Positions 42,523 to 53,100 of a stretch of DNA of 64,000 nucleotides are shown here, piece after piece (position 1 is the stretch's first letter; every line of letters starts with the position of its first letter). The DNA is from Streptomyces caniferus (lineage in GTDB: Bacteria; Actinomycetota; Actinomycetes; Streptomycetales; Streptomycetaceae). Both the position numbers and the translations under genes were made by a program. Where the stretch lies: the NCBI RefSeq assembly GCF_009811555.1, contig NZ_BLIN01000001.1, positions 186,001 to 250,000 of the forward strand, in the 5' to 3' direction. A model generated the notes under the pieces. That model was not told the origin of the DNA and ran no database searches. It saw nothing but the letters and a program-made list of their open reading frames with translations.

Positions 42523-43896
42523 CTATCCGGTCGATCGGCCGAAGAACTCGAGCTCGGCGATGGCCACTTGCTTGCGGTCGGTGGTGCCGTACGCGGTGTG
42601 CAGCACCAGCCGTACGGTCAGCGCGTCCCGTACACGGACGTCGATCCTCTGCGGCCCGCCGTCGTTGATCCGGAAGCGGGAGAGGTGTCGCTTGCCCGCG
42701 GAGTCCTTCACGATCACGTCGAACTCGTGCGGGCGGGCCGGGTCGGTGGCCTGCGGGGTGCGCGGGGAGGCGCCGGGCGTGATCACCATGTTCAGCAGAT
42801 CGGTGGGCTGGCCGAAGCCGGCCTCGATGTACTGGCCGTCGGAGGCGCCCGAATAGCCCGTTCCCCACCAGGTGTTGGAGTAGCCGTCGAAGGCGAGCTT
42901 CGGGCCGTTCTGGGGCCCGGAGTGCGAGGCCTTCCAGGTGGCGGCGGGCACCGGGACGCGCTGGGCGAAGTGGTCCTGGACGGCCCGCGCGGCCGGCGGC
43001 CCCCCGATGATGCCCCCGACCACGACGGCGGCGATCACGGCCGCCACCACGGCACGGGCGATCCACCGGGTGCGGTCGCGGTGCAGCCGCGGGCGCTGTC
43101 CGGCGTACGGTCCTTCGGCCTCCGGGCGGGCGGTGTGGGTGAGGGGGGTGGCGCAGCTGTGACAGAAGTGGCGGCCGGGCGCATTGGGCTTGGCGCAGCT
43201 CGGGCAGGGCATGCCGTCCACGGGCTCGGGGGCGGCCTGCGGAGTACGGACCCGGGGCCGGGCCGCGTCGGGCCGGCCGGGCAGCACACCGCCGGGTGCC
43301 TCAGGGGGTGCCACGGGCGCGGCATCCGGCACGGGGACCAGGAGGGCGCGGATGCCGGTCTCGGAGATGTTCCCGTGGCCGGCCGGGCGTGGTGTCGGAG
43401 TGGTGGTCGGGTGGGCCGAACCTTGCGGGTGGGCCGGGCCCGTCGGACGCTCCGGGCCGTTCGGGGCGGGCCGGGAGGGGGCCGCTCCCCTGTCATCCGC
43501 GGCGGTTGCCGGGAGCGGGGTGGTCGGGTCCCCGCTGCTGCCCCGAGGCGGGCCGGAGGGCGGGGCGGTGGCGTCCCCAGTAGTGGGGGGAGCCGGGCTC
43601 GTCCGCGGCGCGGTGGTGTCGGTCCATACGGCGGGGTCCGGAGCGGTGGGGCGGCCGGTGGCGGCCGGTCCGCCCGCCGTGGGGTGCGGAGACGAGGCGG
43701 CCGGTGCGGACCCGGGCGGCGATGTCGTGGACGACGGCACCGAGGGCGAGGGCGGCACCGGCGGCGAGGGCGGTGCGGACGTCGAGGCCGCGGGCCGGTC
43801 CCAGCGGAGGAAGGCGCCGCAGGAGTCGCAGAACGACTGTCCCGTCTGGGGAGCCGGGGCGCCGCAGTCCGGGCAGGTGGTGTGGTCGGTGGCCAT
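42523..43896 (-). CDS. eCIS-associated zinc-ribbon, TM and discoidin-like protein
   Basis: A 457-residue protein. It has an N-terminal zinc ribbon (CPDCGAPAPQTGQSFCDSCG), a ~200-aa Pro/Thr/Ala-rich disordered stretch, a second zinc ribbon (CPSCAKPNAPGRHFCHSC), and a TM helix (ARAVVAAVIAAVVVGGIIGG). The C-terminal ~145 residues have an F5/8-type C (discoidin, NADase-type glycan-binding) look: PVPAATWKASHSGPQNGPKL, AFDGYSNTWWGTGY and VRLVLHTAYG. It is the last gene of the eCIS minus-strand run. The zinc ribbons should be cytoplasmic and the sugar-binding domain outside, so it may anchor or trigger the particle at the membrane. Such proteins recur in Streptomyces eCIS loci. Confidence 0.7.
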   Translation of the reverse strand: MATDHTTCPDCGAPAPQTGQSFCDSCGAFLRWDRPAASTSAPPSPPVPPSPSVPSSTTSPPGSAPAASSPHPTAGGPAATGRPTAPDPAVWTDTTAPRTSPAPPTTGDATAPPSGPPRGSSGDPTTPLPATAADDRGAAPSRPAPNGPERPTGPAHPQGSAHPTTTPTPRPAGHGNISETGIRALLVPVPDAAPVAPPEAPGGVLPGRPDAARPRVRTPQAAPEPVDGMPCPSCAKPNAPGRHFCHSCATPLTHTARPEAEGPYAGQRPRLHRDRTRWIARAVVAAVIAAVVVGGIIGGPPAARAVQDHFAQRVPVPAATWKASHSGPQNGPKLAFDGYSNTWWGTGYSGASDGQYIEAGFGQPTDLLNMVITPGASPRTPQATDPARPHEFDVIVKDSAGKRHLSRFRINDGGPQRIDVRVRDALTVRLVLHTAYGTTDRKQVAIAELEFFGRSTG

Positions 43897-43945
43897 GGGG
43901 CAGGTTCCTTCGGAGGTGGCTTCGGGCGTGGCGTCGGGGAGGGCT

Positions 43946-44494
43946 TCAGGGGGCGAGGAGCGGGGTCACCTCGACCGTGAAGGGGAGGTGTGCGGGGCGG
44001 GCCGCCGCGACGACGGCGTGCAGGCGGTGCCGGTCGGTGGCGGCGGGGTCGGCGACGCGCAGGGTCACCCGCAGGCCGGGGCCGGGGGAGCCGGGGAACG
44101 GGCCGAGGGGGCGGGCGGACCAGGTCGCGCCGCCGCTTTCGGCGATCTCCGGCTGTACGCCGAAGGCCAGGTGGACGGCCTCGGACAGGCCGCGCCGGGT
44201 GCCGCGGACGCGGTGCAGCGAGACGGCCGTGGCGACCGCGCGGCGGCGGGTGGCCGGCGATTCCGTGCCGTCGAGTTCGGTGCCGACCCAGGTCGTCAGC
44301 CAGTCGACGAAGTCCTCCGGCGCGAGCGCGGGCGTGAAGTAGCTCTCCAGGCAGTCCAGTACGTGGAAGAGCGGGGCGAGGACGACATCGAGGCCCGCCA
44401 CGAAGCGCTGGGTGAAGTCGTCGTCGGCGTAGACGGCGGGGAGCGCCGCGCCCAGGGGATGCGTGGACACCGCCCCGGCGGATGTGCCCCTCAT
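43946..44494 (-). CDS. eCIS baseplate protein, phage tail protein gpI-like
   Basis: A 182-residue protein. It contains LPAVYADDDFTQRFVAGLDV and LAPLFHVLDCLESYFTPALA, then PEDFVDWLTTWVGTELDGTE and RLRVRGTRRGLSEAVHLAFG-like blocks, the pattern of the phage tail protein domain (P2 gpI; Afp12 counterpart). It connects baseplate wedges to fibres in tails. Its start overlaps the gpJ-like stop by 4 bases (ATGA). Confidence 0.85.
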   Translation of the reverse strand: MRGTSAGAVSTHPLGAALPAVYADDDFTQRFVAGLDVVLAPLFHVLDCLESYFTPALAPEDFVDWLTTWVGTELDGTESPATRRRAVATAVSLHRVRGTRRGLSEAVHLAFGVQPEIAESGGATWSARPLGPFPGSPGPGLRVTLRVADPAATDRHRLHAVVAAARPAHLPFTVEVTPLLAP

Positions 44495-46500
44495 CGTGCC
44501 TCGATCACGCGGACGCGGTGGTCGAACGGGAACAGCACGGCGGACGGGGCGAGTTCGATGCGGTCGGTGGCGTCGCCGCGGCGGCCGGTGAGCGGGTCCG
44601 CGGGGTGCAGCAGGACCTCGTCGACGAGTTCCACGCCCGGCACGCGCTGCAGGGCCGCGAAGATCTCACCGGAGCGCAGGGGGCGGCCGAACGGCCAGCC
44701 CTCCCCGTGCGCGCCGCCGGTCAGCGGGTCGAGGTAGGCGTACAGCGCGTCCAGGGCCTCGGCCCGTACCCGCTCGGCCCGCGCCGCCCGGAAGGAGTGC
44801 AGCGTCGCGACGACCGTGACGCCCTGGTAGAAGGGCGGGCCGACGGCGAGGCGGGTGCCCAGGGGGCGGCGCTCGTCCAGGAACCGCGTGATCCGGCCGA
44901 GGAGTTCCTCGCCGGGCACCAGCTGCTCGAAGCGCAGGCGTCCGCCGCGGTCGGGGACGGCCTGGGGGACGACCAGGACGCGGACGGCATTCTCGCCGGT
45001 CCGGCCGGCCGCGCCGCCCTGGCCCGCCGTGCCGGTGCTCGCGCCCGCTGCGGGCTCCGCGGGATCGACCGCGAGGCAGGCGATACGGGCCACCTCGGGG
45101 GCCGCCCGCCGGGCCAGTTCCTCGTAGTCGCGGGCGGTCACGGCCCGCTCCTGGGCGCGCAGCGCGATCGGCGCCCGCACCTTCGCCTCCTGCACCGTCT
45201 CGCCGTCGACCCCGCCGCGCGCCGCTTCCCTGTTCTCCACCCGCGCCACATACGGGATGGAGCTGCGCAGCACCTGGATCGCGCCGCGCGCCACATTGCC
45301 GGACCGCCCGCCGCCGGTGCGGTAGCGCGCGGCCCGGAGGACCGCGCCCTTGGGTGGTACGGCCCCGAACTGCCGCACCTCGCCGTCCGGTTGGCGCACC
45401 GACGGGCCGAAGGCGATCTCGCCGGTGGCGGCGTTGAGGGTGAGGTGCCGGTCGTGCGGGCCCGAGGCGGCGAAGTCGGGGACGACCTGCCACTCCTGCC
45501 AGCCGTCCCCGTCGGAGACCTCCAGCCGCAGCGGCGGACGGTCGGCGACGACGGGGGCGTGCGCCAGGCGCAGCCGCTGGCCGGGCACGCCCGTGGACTC
45601 GCCCAGCGGCTCGTCCCGCACCACGTCGGCGTGCGCGACCGTGGTCGTGCCCCCGATGGTGAACGCGGACGCGGACCGGACGGTCGGCGAGGCGCTGTAG
45701 AAGGGCTGGCCGGGTGCGGCCTCCACGACCCGGCAGCGCAGCCAGGCGGAGTCGATCCGGCCGACGCGCGAGATGACGTGCCCCTCGGGGACGTGCAGCA
45801 CGACCTCACCGGGCCGGTTGAGGCCGCCGGTGGAGTCCTCCGCCAGCTCGCACTCGATCCACCCGTCGGCGGTCCACGCCTCCCAGACCAGCGGCGGCTG
45901 ACGCGGGTCGACGCCGACCCCGTCCACCCGGCTGTCCAGGCGCAGCACGGCCGCGCACCGCGGCACCGCCGCCGACAGCCCGAACAGCAAGGTGTCGCCC
46001 GGCTGCGGGGCGGGCGCGAAGACGGCCACATCGCTGCCGCCGAGGATGTCCTGACTGCGGTCCTCGGGGGTGATGCCGGCCTCCTGCCGCAGCACGGCGG
46101 CCAGTTCGCAGGGCACGACCGTCAGGTCTTCCTCGGTGGCGAAGGACACCGCCTCCTCGGTCTCGGTACGGCCGGTGGCCACCTCCGTCCCGGCGGGCAG
46201 CACCACGGCCTCGGCCTGCGGGGCGGAGAGCCAGAAGGTGACGTCGGCACGGGCCGCGGAGGGCGGGAAGAGGGTGACCCCGAGCAGGTCGAGGAAGGCC
46301 AGATGGTTCTTCTCCGGCACCCGGTTGAGGCGATAGACGATCTGGTCGGCCATGTGCGCGACGGCCTCGATGAGGGTCACGCCCGGGTCCGAGACGTTGT
46401 GGTCGGTCCACTCGGGGCAGCGCTGCTGGACATAGCGCTTGGCGTCGTCGACGAAGTGCTGGAAGCGGCGGTCGTCGAGGTGGGGTGCGGGCAGGGCCAT
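44491..46500 (-). CDS. eCIS putative baseplate assembly protein, gpJ-like (Afp11 type)
   Basis: A 669-residue protein. It starts MALPAPHLDDRRFQHFVDDA and includes NVSDPGVTLIEAVAHMADQI and VYRLNRVPEKNHLAFLDLLG, the standard opening of putative baseplate assembly proteins. The middle has EGHVISRVGRIDSAWLRCRV and the C-terminal part has ERAVTARDYEELARRAAPEV, the P2 J core. It would form the wedge around the spike. Overlaps with both neighbours (single base with gp25-like, ATGA with gpI-like). Confidence 0.9.
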   Translation of the reverse strand: MALPAPHLDDRRFQHFVDDAKRYVQQRCPEWTDHNVSDPGVTLIEAVAHMADQIVYRLNRVPEKNHLAFLDLLGVTLFPPSAARADVTFWLSAPQAEAVVLPAGTEVATGRTETEEAVSFATEEDLTVVPCELAAVLRQEAGITPEDRSQDILGGSDVAVFAPAPQPGDTLLFGLSAAVPRCAAVLRLDSRVDGVGVDPRQPPLVWEAWTADGWIECELAEDSTGGLNRPGEVVLHVPEGHVISRVGRIDSAWLRCRVVEAAPGQPFYSASPTVRSASAFTIGGTTTVAHADVVRDEPLGESTGVPGQRLRLAHAPVVADRPPLRLEVSDGDGWQEWQVVPDFAASGPHDRHLTLNAATGEIAFGPSVRQPDGEVRQFGAVPPKGAVLRAARYRTGGGRSGNVARGAIQVLRSSIPYVARVENREAARGGVDGETVQEAKVRAPIALRAQERAVTARDYEELARRAAPEVARIACLAVDPAEPAAGASTGTAGQGGAAGRTGENAVRVLVVPQAVPDRGGRLRFEQLVPGEELLGRITRFLDERRPLGTRLAVGPPFYQGVTVVATLHSFRAARAERVRAEALDALYAYLDPLTGGAHGEGWPFGRPLRSGEIFAALQRVPGVELVDEVLLHPADPLTGRRGDATDRIELAPSAVLFPFDHRVRVIEAR

Positions 46501-46922
46501 CAGGCGTCGCTTTCGGTGGACGGCGATTCCGAGGACGGGATCACGTAGAAGGGGAAGACGAGGCTGCGCGGGTTGTTGGTGCCGCGCACGCTGTAGCGCA
46601 CGTCGATGAAGAGCACGGACGGTTCATCGGGCGCCGGGCTCACCTCGACGTCCTGGACCTCGATGCGCGGTTCCCAGCGGTCGAGCGAGGACCGCACCTC
46701 GTAGCGGATGCGGCCGGCCGTCGCCTCGTTGACCGGCGCGAAGACCATGTCGTGCACGGCACAGCCGAACTCCGGCCGCATCGGCCGCTCGCCGGGCGCG
46801 GTGGCCAGGACGAGCCGGATCGACTCCTCGATCTCCCGCTCCCGGCGGGCCAGTGCGATGCCGCCGCCCGCGTCGGTGCGCAGCGGGAAGGTCCAGCCCG
46901 CGCCGACGAACTGTTCACTCAT
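46500..46922 (-). CDS. eCIS gp25/GPW-like baseplate protein
   Basis: A 140-residue protein with the gp25 lysozyme-like fold. It reads VGAGWTFPLRTDAGGGIALA, then EESIRLVLATAPGERPMRPE, FGCAVHDMVFAPVNEATAGR and IRYEVRSSLDRWEPRIEVQD. The EFGC...N...I..YEVR..L..WEPRI order is diagnostic (Afp9 counterpart). It starts sheath assembly at the baseplate. Confidence 0.92.
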   Translation of the reverse strand: MSEQFVGAGWTFPLRTDAGGGIALARREREIEESIRLVLATAPGERPMRPEFGCAVHDMVFAPVNEATAGRIRYEVRSSLDRWEPRIEVQDVEVSPAPDEPSVLFIDVRYSVRGTNNPRSLVFPFYVIPSSESPSTESDA

Positions 46923-46970
46923 GTCCGGTGCCCCCCTTGAGATGCACGTCGCTCAACTTCGTCACGCCCC

Positions 46971-48890
46971 CTAGAAAGGAATGCCGTTGCGCAGGACGGC
47001 CGGTGCGTTCAGCGTGACCGTGGCCGGCGAGTTGATGGCTGCCGCGGCGCCCGCGTTGACGGCCACCGCGCCGACCGCGCTGACGGAGACCGCGCCCACG
47101 GAGTTGACGGCCACCGCGCCCGCCGACTTGAGGCTGATGGCGCCGGTCGCGTTGATGTCCGCGACGGCGCCCGCCATCACGCCGAACTTCGCGCCCGCCT
47201 TGATGTCGACCGCTCCGCCGGCGCTCATCGTCAGCGAGCCGCCCGCGGTCAGCGACAGGTTGCCGCCCGCCTTGATGCTCACGTTCCGGGTCCCGGTGAT
47301 GGAGACGGAACCGTCGCTGCGGATGGTGACCGCGGTGCGCGTCTCGTCCATGTGGACGGTGAGCCTGCCGTTGCCGGTCTGCAGCCTGATGCCGCTCTTC
47401 ATCCGGGACTTGGCGTCGACGAGCTCGACGGTGTGGCCGCTGCGCGAGGCGAGGGAGCGCCAGTTGACCCGTCCGCTCGTCGGATCCACGGCGGGCAGCC
47501 CGTCCGGGTCGGGGGTCGGCTTGTCCCTGCCGTTGTACAGCCCGGCCAGGACGTACGGATGCTCCAGCGAGCCCCGGTCGAAGGCGCACAGCACCTCGTC
47601 GCCGACCTCCGGCAGCATCAGGCCACCGCCCCGTACCCCGCCCAGCTGCGCGACCCGGCACCAGTCGCTCTCGTAGGTGTCCGACAGCCAGGGGAAGCGC
47701 AGCCTGACCCGGCCCAGCTTCAGCGGGTCCTTGGCATTGCTGACCAGCGCCATCGCCACGCCCGGCATGGGCGGGGCCGCCTCCGCGCCGCCGGACGCGA
47801 GCCCGTACAGCGACCGGAACTGGCGTCCCGAGACGGTCAGCCAGGTGGTGAACTGACGTCCGGACTCGAAGACATGGCGTACGCCGGTAGCGGTGTACTT
47901 GCCCTCGAAGGGGAAGCCGGCGCCCTTGAGCGCGACCGGCCGGCCCGGTGCCAGCTGCGGGTTGCCGGTGACCGCCACCTCCAGCTCGGCGAAGGAGCCC
48001 GCCACGTCGTCGGCGAGCGCGCGGGCGGCATGGGTGACCTGGGCCTGGGTGGTGAACGGGGTGTCGGTGACGGTCAGTTCGGAGGCACCGAAGGGCTTGC
48101 TGAGCGCTCCGGGCGCGATGTCGGCGACGATGTCCTTGCTGGTCGTGGCCGGGGACTCGGCGGACAGGGCGCGCTTGGCGCGCATGTTCCAGCCGCGCGC
48201 GCCCGCCTTGGCGACCTGCCCGGCGGCGGTGACGGCGATCCGGCTGTGCAGCGCGTTGTGGCCGAACTCCAGGACGTACGGGCTCTGCGCGGCCGGGGTG
48301 GTGTCCGCGGGCGCGGAGGAGGCGGGAGCCAGCTTGGCGAACCGGAGCTTGCCCTGCGGGTCGAAGGAGAGGTGGACGTCGTTCTCCTGGGCCAGGCGGA
48401 GCAGGAAGTCCCAGTCGGTGATGTTGGGCTGGGTGGCCAGCTCGTAGACGGTGCGGGTGGCCTCCACCGTGCCGAGGGCGAGGCTGTTGCGGCCGGCGAG
48501 GCGGCGCACGATGTCGCTCGCGGTCATGTTGGGGTAGCCCGCGACGCGGCGGTTGCGCAGCAGCCGGTGCCCGGGGTCGTAGCCCCGGACGACCAGGGAC
48601 TTGCCGCTTGCGTCCGCGTCCACTTCGAGGGCGGTGATCTCCCCGGTCAGCATGGGCGTGCCGCGCTGCCCGTCGGTGAAGGGCGACAGCACCGCCTTCG
48701 CGCCGATCTTCATCTGCGGGAAGGTCTGGAGGATGTCGGAGCCGCCGTCGGCGAAGGTGAGCTGAAAAGCGGACGGCACATTGACGCTGGCGTCCACCCA
48801 GCCTTCGGTGAGGAGGGTGGCGAGCTTGTCGGGCAGCACCGTGCCGCCGATCTCGACGTGCAGGACGCTGGTGTACGTCTTCTCGCTCAT
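46971..48890 (-). CDS. eCIS VgrG-like spike protein
   Basis: A 639-residue protein. The N-terminal gp27-like hub (MSEKTYTSVLHVEIGGTVLP, VVRGYDPGHRLLRNRRVAGY) is followed by the gp5-OB domain (ALVSNAKDPLKLGRVRLRFP, WLSDTYESDWCRVAQLGGVR and GGGLMLPEVGDEVLCAFDRG). The C-terminal ~120 residues are a beta-helical needle of short repeats (SLTAGGSLTMSAGGAVDIKA and GAISLKSAGAVAVNSVGAVS), ending VLRNGIPF. No separate PAAR tip gene is seen. The start overlaps the LysM adaptor stop (ATGA). Confidence 0.9.
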   Translation of the reverse strand: MSEKTYTSVLHVEIGGTVLPDKLATLLTEGWVDASVNVPSAFQLTFADGGSDILQTFPQMKIGAKAVLSPFTDGQRGTPMLTGEITALEVDADASGKSLVVRGYDPGHRLLRNRRVAGYPNMTASDIVRRLAGRNSLALGTVEATRTVYELATQPNITDWDFLLRLAQENDVHLSFDPQGKLRFAKLAPASSAPADTTPAAQSPYVLEFGHNALHSRIAVTAAGQVAKAGARGWNMRAKRALSAESPATTSKDIVADIAPGALSKPFGASELTVTDTPFTTQAQVTHAARALADDVAGSFAELEVAVTGNPQLAPGRPVALKGAGFPFEGKYTATGVRHVFESGRQFTTWLTVSGRQFRSLYGLASGGAEAAPPMPGVAMALVSNAKDPLKLGRVRLRFPWLSDTYESDWCRVAQLGGVRGGGLMLPEVGDEVLCAFDRGSLEHPYVLAGLYNGRDKPTPDPDGLPAVDPTSGRVNWRSLASRSGHTVELVDAKSRMKSGIRLQTGNGRLTVHMDETRTAVTIRSDGSVSITGTRNVSIKAGGNLSLTAGGSLTMSAGGAVDIKAGAKFGVMAGAVADINATGAISLKSAGAVAVNSVGAVSVSAVGAVAVNAGAAAAINSPATVTLNAPAVLRNGIPF

Positions 48891-49669
48891 CGGCGGGGCT
48901 CCTGGTGTGTGGGATGACCGGTGGGGCCGGCTGCGGGGCGGCCTTCGGGCGGGGCTTCGTCGGCGGCGGGCAGCAGCAGTTCGGTGCCCGGCCGCAGCCG
49001 CATCGGATCGTCGATCTCGTTCGCCTCCGCGATCAGCCGCCAGCGGGTCGCGTCCCCGTACTCCCGCCAGGCCAGTGAGGCGAGCGAGTCACCCGCGACC
49101 GTGCGGTGGATGCGGCGGGCGGAGAGCGCGCCGGAGGTGGGGTTCTGCCCCTTGGTGGGCATGGCCACCTCGGTGAGGGACAGCGAGCAGGTGGCCCGGA
49201 TCGGCTCACCCGTGGGGTTGAACAGGGTGTAGGTGGCGCTGACGCTCGTCACGTACGCGACGAACTGAACGGTGTTGAAGGCACCCCAGGAGAAACGGAC
49301 CCAAGGCGGCGAGGGGCGCTTGGAGTTGACGCTCTGCGGCGTCACCTCGCAGCAGGAGAGCAGGAGTTCCACCTGCTTCTGGACCTTCCCGGCGTTCGGG
49401 GTGCCGGAGGCGTCCAGGAACACCTCCAGCTGGAGGGTGGCGGGCCGGGCGCCGGTGAACTTCGGCGGCGCGCCGCGCGTGTACGCGACCGCGGCCTGGG
49501 TGTGCCACTCCGCCTCCCGCCCCAGCTGCAACTGGGTCGGGTTGAACTGGAACTCCACCTCACCGATGCGGCCGCCGATGGAGCCGCCGAGGTCGGTGGG
49601 GGGCTGATGGATCGAGAGCGCGGCCCGTACGAGGCTCGCGCCCGCCTTCCCGCCGGTCGGCGCGGGCAT
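48887..49669 (-). CDS. eCIS tube-type adaptor with LysM domain (Afp7 type)
   Basis: A 260-residue protein from ATG 49667-49669, which lies one base past the tube gene's TGA. The N-terminal ~170 residues are the CIS tube-protein fold (VEFQFNPTQLQLGREAEWHT, PPKFTGARPATLQLEVFLDA). The C-terminal LysM domain reads IHRTVAGDSLASLAWREYGD, then TRWRLIAEANEIDDPMRLRP and GTELLLPA. LysM contacts the VgrG hub or peptidoglycan. Confidence 0.88.
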   Translation of the reverse strand: MPAPTGGKAGASLVRAALSIHQPPTDLGGSIGGRIGEVEFQFNPTQLQLGREAEWHTQAAVAYTRGAPPKFTGARPATLQLEVFLDASGTPNAGKVQKQVELLLSCCEVTPQSVNSKRPSPPWVRFSWGAFNTVQFVAYVTSVSATYTLFNPTGEPIRATCSLSLTEVAMPTKGQNPTSGALSARRIHRTVAGDSLASLAWREYGDATRWRLIAEANEIDDPMRLRPGTELLLPAADEAPPEGRPAAGPTGHPTHQEPRR

Positions 49670-49670
49670 C

Positions 49671-50108
49671 TCAGGCACCCCCCGCGTCGGTGAATCCGTG
49701 GTGCGCGATCTCCAGCGTCTCGGTCGCCACACCCGGACTGGACGGGTCCAGACTCGGCCCCTGCCACCGCACGGGCAGCACCTCGACCAGCCCCCACTGC
49801 GCGACGATCGAACCGTCGGCGCGCAGGGCCGCGATCTGGGCGGTGGGCCGGCGGATACCGGTGGCGATGGAGGAGATCCAGGCCGCCACGCGAGAGGTGT
49901 CGGCGGTCAGGGGGCGGGTGAGACGGATCGTGGAGTACGTGACGCGGGTGGGCAACTGCCAGACGAATCCGTTGTTGCCGCCCTCCTGCCGCTGCTCCAC
50001 CTCCACCTCGGAGGCCAGCCCGTCACAGCCGTTGAACAGGCCGAGGTCCTGCCCGTCGATGGACAGCTTGAAGAAGACGGTGGAACCGGGGTCCTTGGGC
50101 GCGGGCAT
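49671..50108 (-). CDS. eCIS tail tube protein 2
   Basis: A 145-residue phage tail tube protein. It reads GSTVFFKLSIDGQDLGLFNG, then CDGLASEVEVEQRQEGGNNG and LPTRVTYSTIRLTRPLTADT. This FxVxIDGxxLGxFxxCxGL family pattern is typical of the second or baseplate-proximal tube (Afp5-like). It follows the giant disordered gene and precedes the LysM adaptor. Confidence 0.88.
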   Translation of the reverse strand: MPAPKDPGSTVFFKLSIDGQDLGLFNGCDGLASEVEVEQRQEGGNNGFVWQLPTRVTYSTIRLTRPLTADTSRVAAWISSIATGIRRPTAQIAALRADGSIVAQWGLVEVLPVRWQGPSLDPSSPGVATETLEIAHHGFTDAGGA

Positions 50109-50180
50109 GGGGTGGCTTTCTCGGGTGGGTGGTGCGGGGTGGGGTGGGGAGGGCCGGCGGCCGGACGGGGTGTGCAGCGG

Positions 50181-53100
50181 CTAGCGGCCGCCGTCCCGTA
50201 GGCGGCCGATCCGTTCGCGGTCACTGCGCAACTCCGCCCGCAGCAGACGCGACAGCGGCGCCACGAGGCGCCGGGCGAGCTCATCGAGCTCGGCGGGTGT
50301 TGATGGGGCGGATGAGGCGGGGGTTGGGGCGGGAGGTGTGGTGGGGGTGGCGGACGTGGTGGCTGATGAAGGGGTTGCGGGTCGGTCTGTGGTGGCGCGG
50401 GTGCGCTGGATGGGGGCGGGGAGCGGGGGTGGTGGTACGGAGGTGCTTGCCGGGGCGTTCGCTGTGGTGCTTGTGGGGAGGCGGGGCGAGGCGGTGGTCG
50501 CCGTGGCGCCTCCGGAGACGCTTGTGGTGGTGTTCGCCGTCGTGCTGACGGGGGAGCTGATGGTCGAGGTGGTCACCGACGTACCCGTGCGGAGGCTCGG
50601 CGCGGTGCTCACCGCCATACCCGTAGGGGCACTTCTAGTGGTGCTCGCCGAAGTGACGGTGGGAGGGCTTGTCATCGCCTGACCGGCGCGTTGCACGGTG
50701 CGCGGCGCGCGGGCGGTCACGGCCGGGGGCAGAGGGGTGGGCGCGGCCAAGGGGGCGACTGATGGCGCCGGTGACATGGGGGTGCGCCGTTGTACGACAG
50801 GGGCGGAGGTCAGGGCGGAGGGCGTTGCCGGGGCCGGGGCCGGGGAATGCGGCGCCGTCATGGTCGAGGCAGGGGGCAGAGCCGGGGCCAGGGCCGAGGT
50901 CGGGGTCGGGGTCGGAGCCGCCGGGGTCCAGGCAGGAGCGAGGGTCGGGGCCAGGGCCGAGGCAGGAGCGAGAGAGCGGGCCGTGGGCCGCGAGGCCACA
51001 GAGGCAGGAGAGGCAGAGGAGACAACAGAGGCAGGAGCAACAGCTCGGGCCGCCGAGAGGGGCGAGGCAGCAGAGCTCCGCTGGACCGTTTGTGGTTGCG
51101 GGAGTGGCCCGGGAGTCTGGGGCTGGGGAGTCTGGGGCTGGGGAGTCTGTGGCCGCCGCGTCGGGTCTCCCGGCCGGGCAGGCGCGCCGGCCTGCCGCGC
51201 CCGCAGCGGCACGGCGGGCGCGGTCCGAGGCGCGACCGACGGCCCCGGTGTTCCGCCTCGTCCGAGCGGTCCGCTGCTGTCGTGGCCGGGCTCCCGGGTG
51301 ACCAGCGGCCGAGCCGTCGCGAGAGGGGCGCGCCGCACACCCGGCCGCGGTCCGGACTCGGACGGGCCGGACTCGGACGGGCCGGACTCAGACGGGCCGG
51401 ACTCAGACGGGCCGGACTCAGACGGGCCGGACTCAGACGGGCCGGACTCAGACGGGCCGGACTCAGACGGGCCGGACTCAACCGCCTTGCGCAGCAACGG
51501 CTGTGTGCCGGAACTCGTGGGAGCGGCGCTGGTCCGGTTCGTCGCCTCACTCGTCGGCGGGGCAGTCCGGGGCGCCCCGGCACGGGCCGGCGGCTGGGGC
51601 TGGGGCTGCGGCTGCGGCTGCGGCTGCGGCTGCGGCTGCGGCTGCGGCTGCGGCTGCGGCTGCGGCTGCGGCGAAGGCACGTCCGCCTTTACGGGTACGG
51701 CTCGTGGAGCTGTGCGTTCGGTGGGTGTGGTGGGTGCTGTGCGTTCGGTGGGTGCGGTGACGCGTTGTACGGCGGCCCGGCCGGGAGTGTCCTGTGGCGG
51801 TCCTTCAGGTGCGGGGCGGACTCCGGTGGAGGCGGCCGGGAGGACGACGTCGCGCGGCGGTACGGCCGACGATGCGCTCGCACGCTGAACGGGCGCCGGC
51901 CCGACCTCGGGGACCGTGGACGGGAGCACTGCGGCATCACCCGGCGGCACGGCTGACGACGCACTCGCACGTGGCACAGGCGTCGCCCCGCCTTCGGAGA
52001 CAGCAGACGCTTCGGGGCCGGCCGACGTAGGCAGCGGGGCACGCAGCGGCACGGCCGAAGGGGCACTCGCACGCTGGAGGCGTGTCGACGCGGCCGCATC
52101 TCCCGACGGCTCACTGGGAACGAACGGTGCACCGATCAACGGGCGGCGCCGACCGGTAGGCGACGTCGGCGGGGTGCCCCCTTCGGCACTGCGCATCGGG
52201 CCCGAGGACGCATCGGCGCTCGCCGACCGTTGCACCGCCCGACGGTCGTCCCCCGGCACGCCACGCATCGGATTTTGGACGGAGTCCGCGCTGGGGGCGG
52301 CGGATGCGGGGGCAGCCACACCTTCCTGGGCCGTAGCCCGCGCCCGTACTCCGCTCTGCGATGTCGTGGCCTCCGGGGCGCCGGTCTCGGGCAGCCTCCC
52401 CGGCTCGACCGGCCCACCGGAAGACCGCAGCGGAGCCCCAAGCCCTCGACGTGGCCTCTGTGTTGGCGTTGACCGCTGCACGGAACGGCCCGTTTGAGGG
52501 CCCTCCGTCCGAGGGCCCTCCGTCCGAGGTTCGTGTGCACCCGGCCCCACGGTGGGGGCAGACGTCGACGGGGTGGTGGACGTGAACGCGGAGGGCGATG
52601 CCGCCGTGGGCACGGGTCCGTTCGTAGGTGCGGACGATGACACGGGCCCGGATGCGGACGCGTGCCCGGACGCGGGCCTGGACGCGGACTCATGCCCGGA
52701 AACCGACGCCTGCCCGGGCGCCGCCACAGGCGCGGAAGCCGCCACAGCCCGGGAGACGGGCACAGGCGCGGACCCCGACGCCGAGCCAGGAAGAGGCGCG
52801 GACGCGGGCGCGGCCCCCGACGCCGACACAGGCGTAGGCGCAGATTCGGCCGCAGGCGTCGACGCCGGCATCGGCGTGGGCCCGGACGCCGCCACAGGCG
52901 CAGACTCGGCCGCAGTCTTGGACGCCGGCATGGACGCACCCCCACCGCCCGACTTGCTCGGCGATGCGGCTACGGGATCGGGTCCACGGCCAGGACCACT
53001 CGCGCCGGGAACGGCCGCGGGGGCGGCTCCCGATTCCGGGGCGGCCTTCCGTACCCGGCGCACGGCCGTCCGTCGCTGTACGGCCTGCACGGGGGTATCG